Shown here: positions 43,190 to 54,654 of the stretch, in pieces
How positions within the stretch are numbered: position 1 is the first letter of the stretch
Layout of the letters: each line of letters starts with the position of its first letter
From: Hippopus hippopus
Taxonomy: Eukaryota > Mollusca > Bivalvia > Cardiida > Cardiidae
Assembly: GCA_946811185.2 (NCBI GenBank)
Contig: OX328113.1
Coordinates: forward strand, 20,993,521-21,057,520
Direction of reading: 5' to 3'
Length of the DNA stretch: 64,000 bases
Notes under the pieces: generated by a model
What the model saw: the letters and a program-made list of their open reading frames with translations, nothing else
Databases searched by the model: none
What the model was told of the DNA's origin: nothing
Program-made: the position numbers and the translations under genes

Positions 43190-44360
43190 CAAGATCGGTC
43201 AGAAGTAGTCGTCTGAATACTAGGTACATGTAGTGGTCAGAAATGGTCATCTGAATAGGTACTAGTCGGAAGTGGTCATCTGGATGTGTAGCGGTCAGAA
43301 GTGGTCATCTGGATGGGTAGTGGTCAGAATTGGTCATCTGAACAGGCAGTAGTCAAAAGTGGTCACCTGAATAGGCAGTAGTCAAAAGTGGTCATCTGAA
43401 TAGGCAGTAGTCAAAAGTGGTCATCTGGATAGGCAGTGCTCAGAACTGGTCATCTTGATCTGAATCTATCTTGATAGGTAGTGTTCAGAACTGGTCATCT
43501 GGATAGGTAGTGTTCAGAACTGGTCATCTAATTAGGTAGTGTTCAGAACTGGTCATCTGGATAGGTAGTGTTCAGAACTGGTCGTCTGGATAGGTAGTGT
43601 TCAGAACTGGTCATCTGGATAGGTAGTGGTCAGAACTGGTCGTCTGAATAGGTAGTGTTCAGAACTGGTCGTCTGGATAGGCAGTGGTCAGAATTGGTCG
43701 TCTGAATAGGTAGTGTTCAGAACTGGTCATCTGGATAGGTAGTGTTCAGAACTGGTCATCTAATTAGGTAGTGGTCAGAACTGGTCATCTGGATAGGTAG
43801 TGGTCAGAACTGGTTATCTAGATACAGTTACGTATTGGTAGGAAGTATTAATATGGACACATGGTGTTCATAAGTGTTCATATGGACAGGTGGTGTTCAG
43901 AAGTGGTCATCTGACTCGATGGTGATCATAAGTGATCATCTGGAAAGGTATGAGTTGGAGGTGCTCATCTTTATAGGTTGCGTTCATCAAGAAAGGAAAC
44001 TGTAAGAAGTTGTCATCAGGTTCTTTAGTGGTCAGAATTGGAGATCTGGATATGTAGCGGTCAGATGTGGTCATCTGGATATGTAGAGGTTAGAAATGGT
44101 CATCTGGATAGGTCGTGGTCAGAATTGGTCATCTGACAAGGTAGTGGTCAAAAATGGTCATCTGGATCGGTACTGGTCAGAAATGGTCATCTGGATTTGT
44201 AGTGGTCAGAAATGGTCATTTGGACAGATAATGGTCAGAAGCGGTCATCTGGTTTGGAAGTAGTCGGATGTGGTCATCTGGAATGTTATTGGTAGCTGCT
44301 ATCTGGCTTGTTCATAGTCTGCAGGAGTCATCTGACTTTGTAGTGGTCCACAGCGGTCAA
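43190..44360. repeat. 29-bp minisatellite, about 40 copies
   Basis: Unit TAGTGTTCAGAACTGG + TCATCTGGATAGG. Copies at 43440-43800 are nearly identical and exactly 29 bp apart; the flanks, especially 43830-44030, are more diverged. Confidence 0.92.
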
Positions 44361-44637
44361 CTGAAAAATGGAAATGCCCCTTTCCTCACATTGTTTTCAA
44401 AATCTGTCTTCATATAGACATAGAAGGCTGAATTTTTAGAGCAATAGGTATTGTCATGCCATTAGGGTCTGATTGTTAATAGTACTAGCGATCTTTTTTC
44501 TTAATGGGAAACTCGTACACCGGACGACTCTGTAGCTGCCCTTTACAAGTTATCATCCGAGATTTGCCGAATACAATACCCCTTACCTAGTTTTCACGCA
44601 TCCTTTTCTCTTTGCCTTTTTAACTGTACCGAACAAA

Positions 44638-45648
44638 TTTATGGTCTAAGGGAGAAAACTCGTACATCGATCCTTCTCAAATTGTCACACAAAGATCCTT
44701 TTTTCTTTGCGCTTTTTTCAACTGTACCGAACGATATATGGTCAAAGGGAAAAAACTCTTACATACGCTAACTCTTTATAAATAAAGAGTTACTTCCCTT
44801 ACCTACAAGTTCGGCATAAACTGGAAGTCGATTAAAAAAAACGGTTTTCGTTAACTAGACCTAGAGTCTACGGGGAAGATAAGAATAGAAAAGGTTTCCT
44901 TGCCGTCCAGATATAATGATTTTTCAATGTTGTAATGATAAGATTATTGATGATTATAGATTTGAAGATAACACAAAAAAGAAAAGGCAGTTAAAGATTT
45001 ATGAGCTACTATTTTAAAACAAGAGGGTAGTCTCCCTTGTATTAAAACGCATTCGTTGTAAAACATAACATCAACAACCGCCAAAATTTAAAGTGGGAAT
45101 TACCGTTTCGGTATATATCAAGGTAAGCTTTCATTTTGAATACAAATTTAACCTAGGATATAACATTCAATTAGATCTAATAGAACATAGTAATGACTCC
45201 ACGTGTGTAATTAACAAATCAACTGCACCTTAAAGATGGTGGTACTAGACTTGGGATCTTACCGTGGCAAGAGATGATATAATCGGATGTGTGGCACAGG
45301 CAAGTCTACTTTTATTCATAATTCTGAATTCTAATGATGGGTTATCAGGTTACCAAGAAGTAACTGACGATGGCGAAGGATCGTTCGCCAATTACCAATC
45401 GCGAAAGTTAGAAAAAACCAGTGAAAAGAAAATGCTGATAAGTTAGGGAGAAAAAATCTAAGTGTATGATGTTAGCCTCCTTGATTTTATCAAGTTCAAA
45501 CTTCACTTTACGTAAGTGCAACGTAGCGTACAATAGCCTTGGTGACCAAGCCAAGGGACGAAGAATTATAAGCCGGAAATAAGGGAAGTAACTCTTCATT
45601 ATTAAAATTTTAAAATTGTACGAGTTTTCTCCCTTAGACCATAAAAAT
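44638..45648. mobile_element. Element G: ~1-kb element with 27-bp terminal inverted repeats
   Basis: TTATGGTCTAAGGGAGAAAA..CTCGTAC at 44640 is matched by the inverse GTACGAG..TTTTCTCCCTTAGACCATAA at 45618-45645. It has no transposase-like frame and ends about 105 bp before the epsilon-tubulin start codon. Confidence 0.65.
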
Positions 45649-45753
45649 TATTGATAGAAAACCCATTGTTGACAGAGTAGAGATGTAAACAACCAGACTA
45701 CTGTAACAGCTACACTGATGAACATTCCTTAATTTCAGTGTGATATATTGACG

Positions 45754-48700
45754 ATGACTCAATCTATTGTCGTTCAAGGTAAGTTGAAAGCAAGACACAA
45801 AGGTAACTACCCAAAAAAACCGTATTTTTGTATGTGACTCTATATTCGGATATAACGACTTTCGGATGTTTCTTCCGTATGGCATAGACTTCATTCTTTA
45901 AATATATTTTAGCCACCATCAATTACATCGAGCGCTTTTCTAATGAGAAATTGGCATCAGACCGTCAAACCCCTACCACTATGCATATATGTGGCATTGT
46001 TGTATGAGTAAAAAGATAAGAAATTAATGGAAATTTCAGGTTCATTTGGATCCATGGAAAAACCGAATTTCACGTATGACCAAATTTCACCTCAAAAAAA
46101 CTGTATTTCACCCCAAAATGACAAATTCTTGCCTTTTAGTGAGAAATTTTGGTCTGAAACAAGATAGTTTTTTTGAAAAGCATACTTTCTTGTTACTTTT
46201 TGGGAAAATATCTTTTTGTAATTGTACTTTGTCAGGGTTTCTTTCGTTAGAACCGAATTTCACTTTGTGACTCTGTAAGAATTATAATACCGTTATAATA
46301 CCATGAAATTTACACACCAAATTTCTCTTGCAACCCGATGTATACATTTTCGTGTTTTTTTCACCCTTCACTCTTGAAATAAAGACACAGCAAATATAAT
46401 GGTAAAATATTACACAACTGTTACATAATTTTTGTCTTTTAAAAACAAACATATGCCTTACAAGTGAAATTTGGTGGGCAAATTTCGCGGTATTGTAACT
46501 CTTAAAGAGTTGTCTTGAGTAAAATATGGTTCTAAATCAAAGAATTTCTAACAAGTTAAAATTACAAAAAAGATTTTTTTTCCAGAAAATAAGCATGAAA
46601 TTGTGCCTTTCAAAAATAGGTTACAGCTTCTAGTCAAAAAAGACTACAGCATTAGAATTTATCATGTTGAAGTGAAATTCAGTCTGTTTGGGATGAAATA
46701 TGGTGAAATTTGGTCATAAGTGAAATTTGGTTTTCCAGGAACCGGGTTCATTCCATTGACTAATGTTTTATTTGATGTATTTGGAATGAATTCATGAAAA
46801 ATTTCAATGTTTTTGACATATAAACTTGAATTTCATGGGTTTCCACAACAAATTGGTGGGAAGTTTCAGGTATTTCATCTCCACGGGTCTTCAAGCAACT
46901 GCTGAAAACATTTTATAGTTGTGTAGTGATCAATAATTATTGTAAGGGCCATACAATCAGATTTGAACATTTTGAGGTTGTGGTCCAAAACGTGACTACT
47001 TAATGTCAGTGACCAAAGTGCGAGACAATTTATTGTGGAAAAAATGATTGAGCACATAACATTTCTATCATAGAATCACTCTAGATGAGTCTGAATCAGA
47101 AAATGACATCGAATAACAAAGACGAATGACTGTAAACCTGGACTGCAATGTGGCAAAGCTGCACATAGTGCTGTGGTTTGTCTAGCTAGTCTCGGGAGGA
47201 CCTTAAAACATAATTGACATAGCCAGTTTTAAAGTTGTGTACGCAACCGATGTCTCTCCTTCCACTAAAGGTTGTTAAAACATTCGGTAGAGGGATAAAG
47301 TCATCAGAATTTTCTTAATAATACTTAACCCCTTACCACACAATCCTGAGATTTAACAACCCTGAGAAAGAGGTCTTTTGAAAACCTTGTGGGAAAAGGA
47401 GAAAATCCTGGTAACCAGCATTTTCTCCTTTTTCCACGAGGTTTTCCACACTTTCAGACACAATTATCATCTTTTCAGCAACATGGAATTTGTCGTCTGC
47501 AAATGCTATCATTTTTGACGACAGGTCCAAAATTTTGTCATTTGGTAAAGGGTTAAAAATGTAGGTGTAATAACAGTCAATACGATAAATGTAAACACTG
47601 CTCATTATCACATAATTAATTTCAATTCTTTGTATGTCAGTGGGCCAGTGTGGTAACCAGATAGGATGTAGATTCTGGGACCTAGTATTACGTGAACATG
47701 CAGCTGTAAACAAGGTATGACAGTATATCGTTTCTAACTATTTCACTACCCAAAAAATAAATTGTATTTTTTTTATTGGCTAAAAAATATAGTTATTCAA
47801 AGAAACAAAATTGTACAAAGGAAGGTGAAATTTGTATAAATAAAAGTGAAGGGATGAACCTTATTTGAAAAAAAAAAACACTATGAAAAAAAGAAATAAT
47901 TTGTTTCCAACTTCACAGAAGAAGGCTTAATTATTAAGACAGATTATATTTTATTACTTTATTCACATTAAATTTGCTGTCTGCTGATGCCCCCAAACAT
48001 ACAAGACTGACAATGATTTTATAGTATTTCTCTCATATCTGATATTTTAGTTCGGCTGTTTTTAGAGAAAACATCTAGGTATTGTCACAGCGCTGGCATC
48101 ATTGTCATCCATGTTGTTTTGCAAAAATTTTGACATTTTATAATATATCAAACTTGAACTAGATCTTAACTATTAGAAGGGAAACAAAAACAACATGGGC
48201 AGATAACCATCTAAGTATTTTTGACACAGTTATGCCCCTTTTCAACATAGAATTTTCACTAAAAATCGAGAAACTAGAGGCGGGTGTTTGCACCCAAATG
48301 CAGTGCTCTGTTTTAAACCATTGTTTCATACCTTTACGGATAAGAAAATAGAAGATACCAGTATTATGCAGTATACAAATTCATGTGAAGAAAGTTTACA
48401 CTGGTTTCAAGCTAGGCAAGTAAACAACTTGTTTTTATTTTTCCAGCAAGGCACATACGATGAGTCACTGAGCAGCTTCTTCCGCAATGTTGACAGCAGA
48501 TGTGAGGATCCTGCGGATATTCCACTCCAGCATGGAAAGGGGAAAATTAAATCACTCAAAGCTAGGGTCTGTTATCTGTCCTATACTAAAGAAACCCATG
48601 TTTTTACTCTTTAATACATCTAAAAATTTTAGACTTGTCCAAACTGAAAGCATTTGTAGACAACAAAATGAATGTGGCAAGAATGATGGTACATGTGTAT

Positions 48701-51700
48701 CAGAAAGGGCAGAAAACATTGTGAGAAAAGGAGAAAATGCTGGTTAACCAGCATTTTCTCCTTTTCCCAGAATGTTTTCAAAAGCCTTTCTCTTAGGGTC
48801 ATTTAAACTCGGGATTGTATGGTTAAGGGTTAACAACCCTGAGAATATTTTTTTGGTAACATCGTGGGAACAGGAGAAAATGGTGGTAGTCAGCATTTTC
48901 TCCATTTCCCACAAGTTTTTTTTTTTTCTCTTTCAAAGACAAATCTTTTGAGCCTCAGTTAATATGCAGTCTGCAAATGCTCTCATCTTAGACAAGTCCA
49001 AATTTTTGTCTTGTGATAAATGGCTAACTTGTGACCTGCAGACAAATTGTTGCAGTATGCAGCAGACAAGATTTGAAAACTTTCTGGCTAAACCTTTTAC
49101 CATACGATCCATCTTTAAATGGCCCCTTAAAGAGAAGGCTTCTGAAAACAATGTGGAGAAAGTAGAAAATGCTCGCTGGTTTTGTCCTTTTTCCCATGAT
49201 TCTTTTCTACCCTATTAAAGACAGAAATTATCATTTGATCGACATTTGTGTTCTGTAAATGCCTTCAATTTGGCTGAGTCCAAAATTTTCTTGTTAGGAA
49301 AAATCACACAAGAAGTTTGTTTCCAATTACCACATTGTTTTCACATGCATTTTTGTGTGTATTTTTCCTATTTTATCCTTAAGTTTTATAGTCGTATGCT
49401 TCAAGTTTATTTTAAAGATAATATTTTGTTTGGAAGAAACACTAGGACATAAATGTTTAATTTTAGTTGGGAGAAAAAGGACTGTAAAATATCCTAAAAA
49501 TGATTTGCCATTGCTAGGATTTAAACCTGTGACTGTCAACTTTTGGAAGGCAACAGTGGTATAAGAGTAGAGCGTTGGCCTGCCACATCAAAGGTTCTGG
49601 GCTTAAGTCCTGTGATGAGACGCATCAACCTGTGGAACTTTCCAATCTACGGGACCAATACTGGTTAAGATTTCCATGAAGCAATCCTGGAGAGTGATAA
49701 AACCCCTCCAAAATGACACATGTCAGACCCTTCAGATTGAAGGCATCTACAGACAATAATTTAGCAATGAACATACATAAGTTTAGTTTAAACATACTTA
49801 TTTCTCATCGATTGAAAAACAAGTTTGTACAACTTATACTAATCTTTCTCGATTCTGCTTCCTGGGAACTGCACCTGTACTCGCGCTGAATGTGTGGGCC
49901 AGTGAACAGTCCCAAAGTTGACATCCGCTCCCAGGTATAGAACTCAGCACCTTATGGTTACAAGGCCCAGGCTCTACCTCACAACCACGGACACCACACT
50001 ATATATGAATTTAAGTTCTCTGACTTGATAGAAAACATAAGTGGAAAAAGGAGGTTTCCCACTATGTTTTCAAAAGCTTATTTCCATCAGGCTCGTTAAA
50101 ACACAGGATTGTTTGTTAAAGGGTTGATATAAATTCTGAGAACTTGTTTCACAATCAGTGTTAAAATAAATAGCTTTAAAATAATTAAATTAATCTTTCT
50201 GAACTACCCACACCTTGGTGCTTTTACTCCCGTAGTTAACTCTCTGGAAGGCAATCATTAAAGGTGATTAATACAAGGTGTATAACATCTCTCACATTGG
50301 ATGTAAAATTAAATGAGCCATGCTGTGAAAAGGGGGTTTAATGCATCTGCAAAAAGTATCAAACGAGGTCAGATGAAGGCTGACCTGCATCAAAACTTTT
50401 TGCTTTTGATAAATTATCTGCATGTCCAAGAACCATTCTACCTCATAATTCAGCCAGTTGTCAGACAATGTGTTTTTTATAGAATCCATAATCATGTGAT
50501 GACTTGATTGATACAATGCATTACAGAGATGCATTTAACCCTCTTTTGTGCGAGCATGGCTCAGATATGTTTAACTTTGCACCAGATATATAGGATCTGA
50601 CATGAGTTGGCTTTTGCGATAAGATTTTAGGCCTAAAAAAAAATATCTACGTTTAGGGTTTCCCTACCCTACCTAGAAAATGCTGCCGACCCTAAACTTT
50701 TTTTGCTATGATTGAAAAAAAAAAAAATTTGTCGGGTGTGATTTCATTACATGTTCCATGTAAAAAGTTTTTGGAAAAAAAAAAATCCCTACCTACCCTA
50801 CCTACAGTATCTCGGACTGAAACCCTAAACACAGATATTTTTTTGTTAGGCCTTATTAAACGAGTCTAGGGAAATGTTATTAAGCGAGCCTTTGACGAGC
50901 TTAAGAACATTTTTCCTTGACAAGTTTAATAAAATCTTATCTCAAACACCAATGAATGACAGATTCTTTTTATCACATAACGATATTTCACAAAATATAG
51001 ATCATATGATGCAAAACCATTTATAGATGCACCCGCTGTAATATCAATAAAACCCATTCACTTCTATGAAATACGTACAAAATGACGTCAAAAATGACAT
51101 CACACAATTGTGATATCAAAAGTGTATAAGATAAGAAAATTTGTGATGGGTATATTACACTGAAAACAAGGGAGGTTATGTGATAAAACAAAGTACTGAG
51201 TTGGCAGAAGACAACTTAAATGTTGGTCAAATAAGGGGATGTGTTTTTGAAGGCAAAAAGAAAACATTGTGGGAAAAAGAGAAAATGCCAGTTACCAGCT
51301 TTTGATTTTTATTCTACCCAAAGCATCCTTTTCCATGATTTTTAAAAAAGTTTTGTCCCTCATGATAGTAAAACAACAGATTGTTTGAAAATGCATTCAA
51401 CTACTAAACTTATCCAAGTTTGTGTTGTTTTTACAGGCAGTGCTAGTCGACATGGAGGAGGGTGTGGTCAGTGAGATCATGAAAGGACCTTTAAAAGAAG
51501 TGTTTGATCATAAACAACTGTTAACAGATGTATCAGGGGCTGGCAACAACTGGTAAGGGGTATTTTGTAACTCACATTGTTGGGAAACTCGTCCCTAACA
51601 AAATTACAAAGGACAAACGTAATGGTTTAATTGAAACAAGAGCACCGCAATGCTTGGCTGCGGTTGCTTTAGCAAAAATTTTAAGTCTAAGAGGGGCAAA

Positions 51701-53591
51701 ACTGTGTCAAAAATATTTGAGCCATGCTCTGGCAAAAGGGGGCTAAATGCACCTCCGTGATACATAATACCAGACCAAGTCATCACATAATTATGGATCT
51801 ATAGGAGCAACTTTTTAAAGAACCAGCTTAATCATGATGGAGACTGGTCCTTTGATATACAGAAAATTGAGCGATAGCGAAAAGTTTCGGCCCAGGTCAG
51901 CCTGCGCGAACTGCGCAGGCTGACCTGGGTCGATACTTTTCGCAGATGCATTAAGCCCCCTTTTCACAGAGCATGGCTCATTTAAATGGTTACTTGCCTC
52001 TGATGTATGGGGGCCCCTTTTGATAGTTAACAACTAGTACAAGTTTGAAGTAAATATAATGTATTTAGTAATAATAGAGATACAATAAAATGTCGAAGTT
52101 TTTGCACAACGACAATAACGCCAGGGCTATGACAATACCTCGGCATTTTCGAAAATACCTTAATATTTTTTAAGAAAACAGCCATGCTAAAACATGTTAA
52201 AATGAGAAATCATTGTGAGAGAACGGGATTTATTATGTTGGTAACGAACATTTTCTCCTTTTCTCTCAATATTTTCAAAAGCTGTCTCCCATTCAGCCTT
52301 TACCACATAATCCTGTCTTTTAACAAGTCTGGGGAAAAGGCTTTTTGTAGTAAACATTGTGGGAAAAGGAGAAATTGCTGGTAACCCACAATGTTTTCAA
52401 CCCATTTAAAAATAAATCCAATATTTGAGCCATGTTAAATTTGTCATCTTCAAATGCTTTTAATTTAGACAAGTCTAAAATTTTGCTAACTGGTAAAGGG
52501 ATTATCTCTTTACCAAATGATCATATGGCCTGCAACACGCGAAAAGGGGCATTCGGATATTTGCGTAAAGTGTCGTCTCGGATCAGCCTGCGCAGTCCTT
52601 GCAGGCTAATCCAAAACAACACTTTCCGTTTTTATGTAATTTTCTGTTTTGCACAAGTCCACTGTAGCACAAAATCTGATGTAGTCATAAAGTGCCGTCT
52701 TGGATTAGCCTGCGCGGACTATGCAGGCTGATCCGAGACGACACTTTACACAAATGTCCTAATGTCCCTTTTCGCATGTTGCAAGCCATATGTGTTAACG
52801 ACCCTAAGGATGTAGGCTTTTGAAAACATTATGGGAAAAGGAGAAAATGCTAGTACATATTTTCTCCCTTTCCCTAAATGTTTTCTACCTTTCCCAAAAC
52901 ATATTTCAATTTCTGAGTCACATTTATTATGTCAGCTGCAAATGCTTTAAATTTAGTTAATTCTTAAAATTTGTTTTATGGTAAAGAGTTCAGGGAAATC
53001 TTTTGGAAGGAAATATCTTTTGTTGAGATGTCTGAGTTCACACTGAAGTAAAAATCCATTCAAGTCAAGGTGGTATCTCAGTAATATCCAGGGCTTCAAA
53101 CAAGAGGGTTGCTGGTTCCCACCCCATCTTGGCCAATTTCTTTCCAAGGATTCTTTTCTGTCTCACCTCGTATCAATGTTTGGATGATGGAAAGCAGACA
53201 GTGACCATTGAAAACTTTGTTCAAAGTACTGGTTAAAGAAACTCCATGAAAAGCAAGGAAAGGGGCACTGGCCACCACAATATAACTGAAACAATGTTGC
53301 AATGTTTTAAACTCCATGCGAAAAAATAAACAAATACCCATTCAAACAAACTGGAAGGGAACAGGCTGGGGTAAAACAAAAAAATTCCAAAAGGAAACTG
53401 GTAGGAGTAAACCAAAAGAATCCTGAAATGAAGAGTTTAGGGTAAAACAAAATACCATTTCATTTTCAGGGCAGTTGGTCACAAGATGTATGGGACTCAA
53501 TACAGAGAGCAACTGAGTGAAATGATACGGCGGGCGGCAGAGTTTTGCGACTGTCTACAGTGTTTTTTTGTTCTACATTCCATGGGTGGAG
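45754..53591 (+). CDS. TUBE1: Epsilon-tubulin, N-terminal part (five exons; 3' part not in view)
   Basis: Exons 45754-45778 (MTQSIVVQ), 47641-47714 (VGQCGNQIGCRFWDL), 48447-48566 (GTYDESLSSFFRNVDSR, GKIKSLKAR), 51437-51552 (AVLVDMEEGVVSEI, SGAGNN) and 53470-53591 (AVGHKMYG, CDCLQCFFVLHSMGG) join with GT..AG borders in phase, giving 152 residues plus one base. The match to epsilon-tubulin rather than alpha/beta is clear from REHAAVN, SSFFRNV and MEEGVV. The family acts in centriole triplet-microtubule formation and basal bodies. The tubulin signature GGGTGSG is split at the last donor; I find no later exon in the remaining 10.4 kb, where an NHL gene lies on the other strand. A full-length protein would be about 475 residues, so either the next intron exceeds 10 kb or the copy is incomplete. 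Introns hold elements A, B, D, E, F and H3. Confidence 0.9.
46052..46740. mobile_element. Element F: ~690-bp element with ~50-bp inverted ends
   Basis: Left end TGGAAAAACCGAATTTCACG then TATGACCAAATTTCACC; right end GGTGAAATTTGGTCATA then AGTGAAATTTGGTTTTCCA. Located in epsilon-tubulin intron 1; no coding frame. Confidence 0.75.
47328..47556 (+). mobile_element. Family A copy upstream of epsilon-tubulin exon 2
   Basis: TTAACCCCTTACCACACAAT to TTTGGTAAAGGGTTAA; the hairpin has one mismatch (GAAAATCC). Confidence 0.82.
48048..48315 (+). mobile_element. H3 element, short copy
   Basis: TTTAGTTCGGCTGTTTTTAG at the left; TTGCACCCAAATGCAGTGCTC then TGTTTT at the right. The terminal hairpin is decayed. 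Confidence 0.65.
48605..49310. mobile_element. Three family A copies in epsilon-tubulin intron 3
   Basis: 48605-48832 minus, full length; 48833-49025 plus, left-truncated; 49085-49310 plus with asymmetric hairpin. Confidence 0.72.
49555..49720 (+). mobile_element. Possible tRNA-headed SINE
   Basis: GTGGTATAAGAGTAGAGCG and GGTTCTGGGCTTAAGTCC are spaced like tRNA A and B boxes; the body is not matched to other copies here. Confidence 0.4.
49788..49997 (-). mobile_element. SINE type S4, long copy
   Basis: It aligns from end to end with 24483-24695, including CGCTGAATGTGTGGGCCA and ACAACCACGGACACCAC. Confidence 0.82.
50315..50563. mobile_element. Family B copy
   Basis: GAGCCATGCTGTGAAAAGGG at the left and GTGCGAGCATGGCTC at the right; the inner hairpin is short (AGGTCAG...CTGACCT). 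Confidence 0.78.
50624..50860. mobile_element. Element E: ~235-bp MITE with ~30-bp inverted ends
   Basis: TTTTAGGCCTAAAAAAAAAT then CTACGTTTAGGGTTT at the left; AAACCCTAAACACAGATAT then TTTTTTGTTAGGCCTTA at the right. Confidence 0.75.
51220..51385 (-). mobile_element. Family A remnant
   Basis: AAACATTGTGGGAAAAAGAG and GCCAGTTACCAGC are kept, the second arm is lost. 50860-51220 has nothing recognised. Confidence 0.6.
51636..52196 (-). mobile_element. H3 element split by a family B MITE
   Basis: On the minus strand it starts at about 52196 with GCTGTTTTCTTAAAA and ends with a hairpin (GCAGCCAAGCATTGCGGTGC) and TCTTGTTT at 51636. Family B occupies 51719-51980. Confidence 0.72.
51719..51980. 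mobile_element. Family B copy nested in H3
   Basis: GAGCCATGCTCTGGCAAAAG at the left, AGAGCATGGCTC at the right, inner arms CCCAGGTCAGCCTGCGCGA / GCGCAGGCTGACCTGGG. Flanked by ATTT on both sides, a possible 4-bp duplication. Confidence 0.82.
52292..52503 (+). mobile_element. Family A copy with a shortened hairpin
   Basis: The centre reads GGAGAAATTGCTGGTAACCC and jumps to ACAATGTTTTCAACCC, so most of the second hairpin arm is deleted; the outer ends are normal. 52190-52290 is a further remnant. Confidence 0.72.
52504..52990 (+). mobile_element. Family A copy split by element D
   Basis: CTCTTTACCAAATGATC precedes and GTGTTAACGACCCTAAGG follows the inserted element. Confidence 0.75.
52514..52792. 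mobile_element. Element D: ~275-bp MITE with ~70-bp inverted ends
   Basis: ATGGCCTGCAACACGCGAAA and AAGTGTCGTCTCGGATCAGC pair with the inverse GCTGATCCGAGACGACACTT and TTCGCATGTTGCAAGCCAT. An inner pair of GATTAGCCTGCGCGGAC / CAGCCTGCGCAGTCC shows that D and B share a core motif. Confidence 0.82.
53068..53330 (+). mobile_element. SINE type S1, decayed
   Basis: GGTTGCTGGTTCCCACCCC, TTGGCCAATTTCTTTCCAAG, GAAACTCCATGAAAAGCA and GGCACTGGCCACCACAATAT follow the S1 body. It ends about 140 bp before epsilon-tubulin exon 5. Confidence 0.7.
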
Positions 53592-54235
53592 GTAATTGCT
53601 TGTTTGTTTGTGATTTAGTTCTTTGCATCATTCAGCACACTCTATCAAAAACACAGTGACAGCATGAGAAATGTTTGGTAAAGTATTAAAGCCAAATGCC
53701 CTTTTTGGTAAAAAAAGAAAAATGGACAGAGAAATTGAAGTAAGATATTGTATAGGTGGACGATAATTTCTGAAAAGCTACCAGAACACTTAAACTAAGC
53801 AGATAATGTTGGAAAACCCCATTTACAATATTATTTCAATGCAAGACCTGAAATATGATAATTAGGTGTGAGGTAATTTGCATACAGACGGGACATGTCT
53901 GAAAATAAAAAAAAATGCAGGCAGAACATATATCTACCCCAAAGGGCTGTTTTTTTCCATTGCTTGGTACCACGCTGCTTGTCAACTCAGGCTTTGATAC
54001 TGATGCTTTGTTTACTTCCTGCTATGCGTGAGCATCTCTATTCCTCTTCCCTTTTTTGGTGTGCACTATTTTTTGACGACAGAATCACCATAAACAAAAA
54101 TATATCTCATCAGTTTGCTAGTACATATTTCTTTGCCATTTTTACCAATTTAATCTTGAGAATTTTTTACTCTCTTTAAGAAAATAGCAAAAAAAATATC
54201 TAGAGGGCATGGGACATTAAGGTATTTACAATTCT
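53592..54235. other. No feature recognised downstream of the last visible epsilon-tubulin exon
   Basis: I looked on both strands for the expected continuation (TGSGLGT and following tubulin motifs) and found none. The 94-residue frame at 53895-54179 has no recognisable domain. Confidence 0.5.
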
Positions 54236-54457
54236 TAATTCTTTACCACACAATCCTGAATTTTAACGACCTTGAGGAAGAAGGCTTTTGAATACATTAT
54301 GGAAAAAGTACAAGTAACCAGCAATTGATCCTTTTCCCCTAATGTTTTCTACCTTTCCAAAAACATGTTTCAGTTTTCGAGTCACATTTATGTTGTCACC
54401 TGAAAATGTTTTCAATTTGGAAAAGTCTAAAATTTTGTCATGTAGTAAAGAGTTAAA
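54236..54457 (+). mobile_element. Family A copy
   Basis: AATTCTTTACCACACAATCC to GTAGTAAAGAGTTAA, hairpin partly decayed. Confidence 0.75.
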
Positions 54458-54654
54458 ATGAATAAGAATGGAACCATTTTAATATCAACCTTTAATCACA
54501 AAGATGTATTATATCACATAGTATAAATGCATAGATTGAACAATTATAGAGCTAAATACAGGAAGAGGGCACAACAACTCCATACAACATGAAACAAATT
54601 TGAACTACAAAGGTTTAAAACCAGTCTTTGTAAAAAGAAGACAATCAAAGTGAA

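Noticed and set aside
43190..44360. CRISPR-like array
   Set aside because: Contiguous 29-bp units without unique spacers in a eukaryotic genome: a minisatellite.
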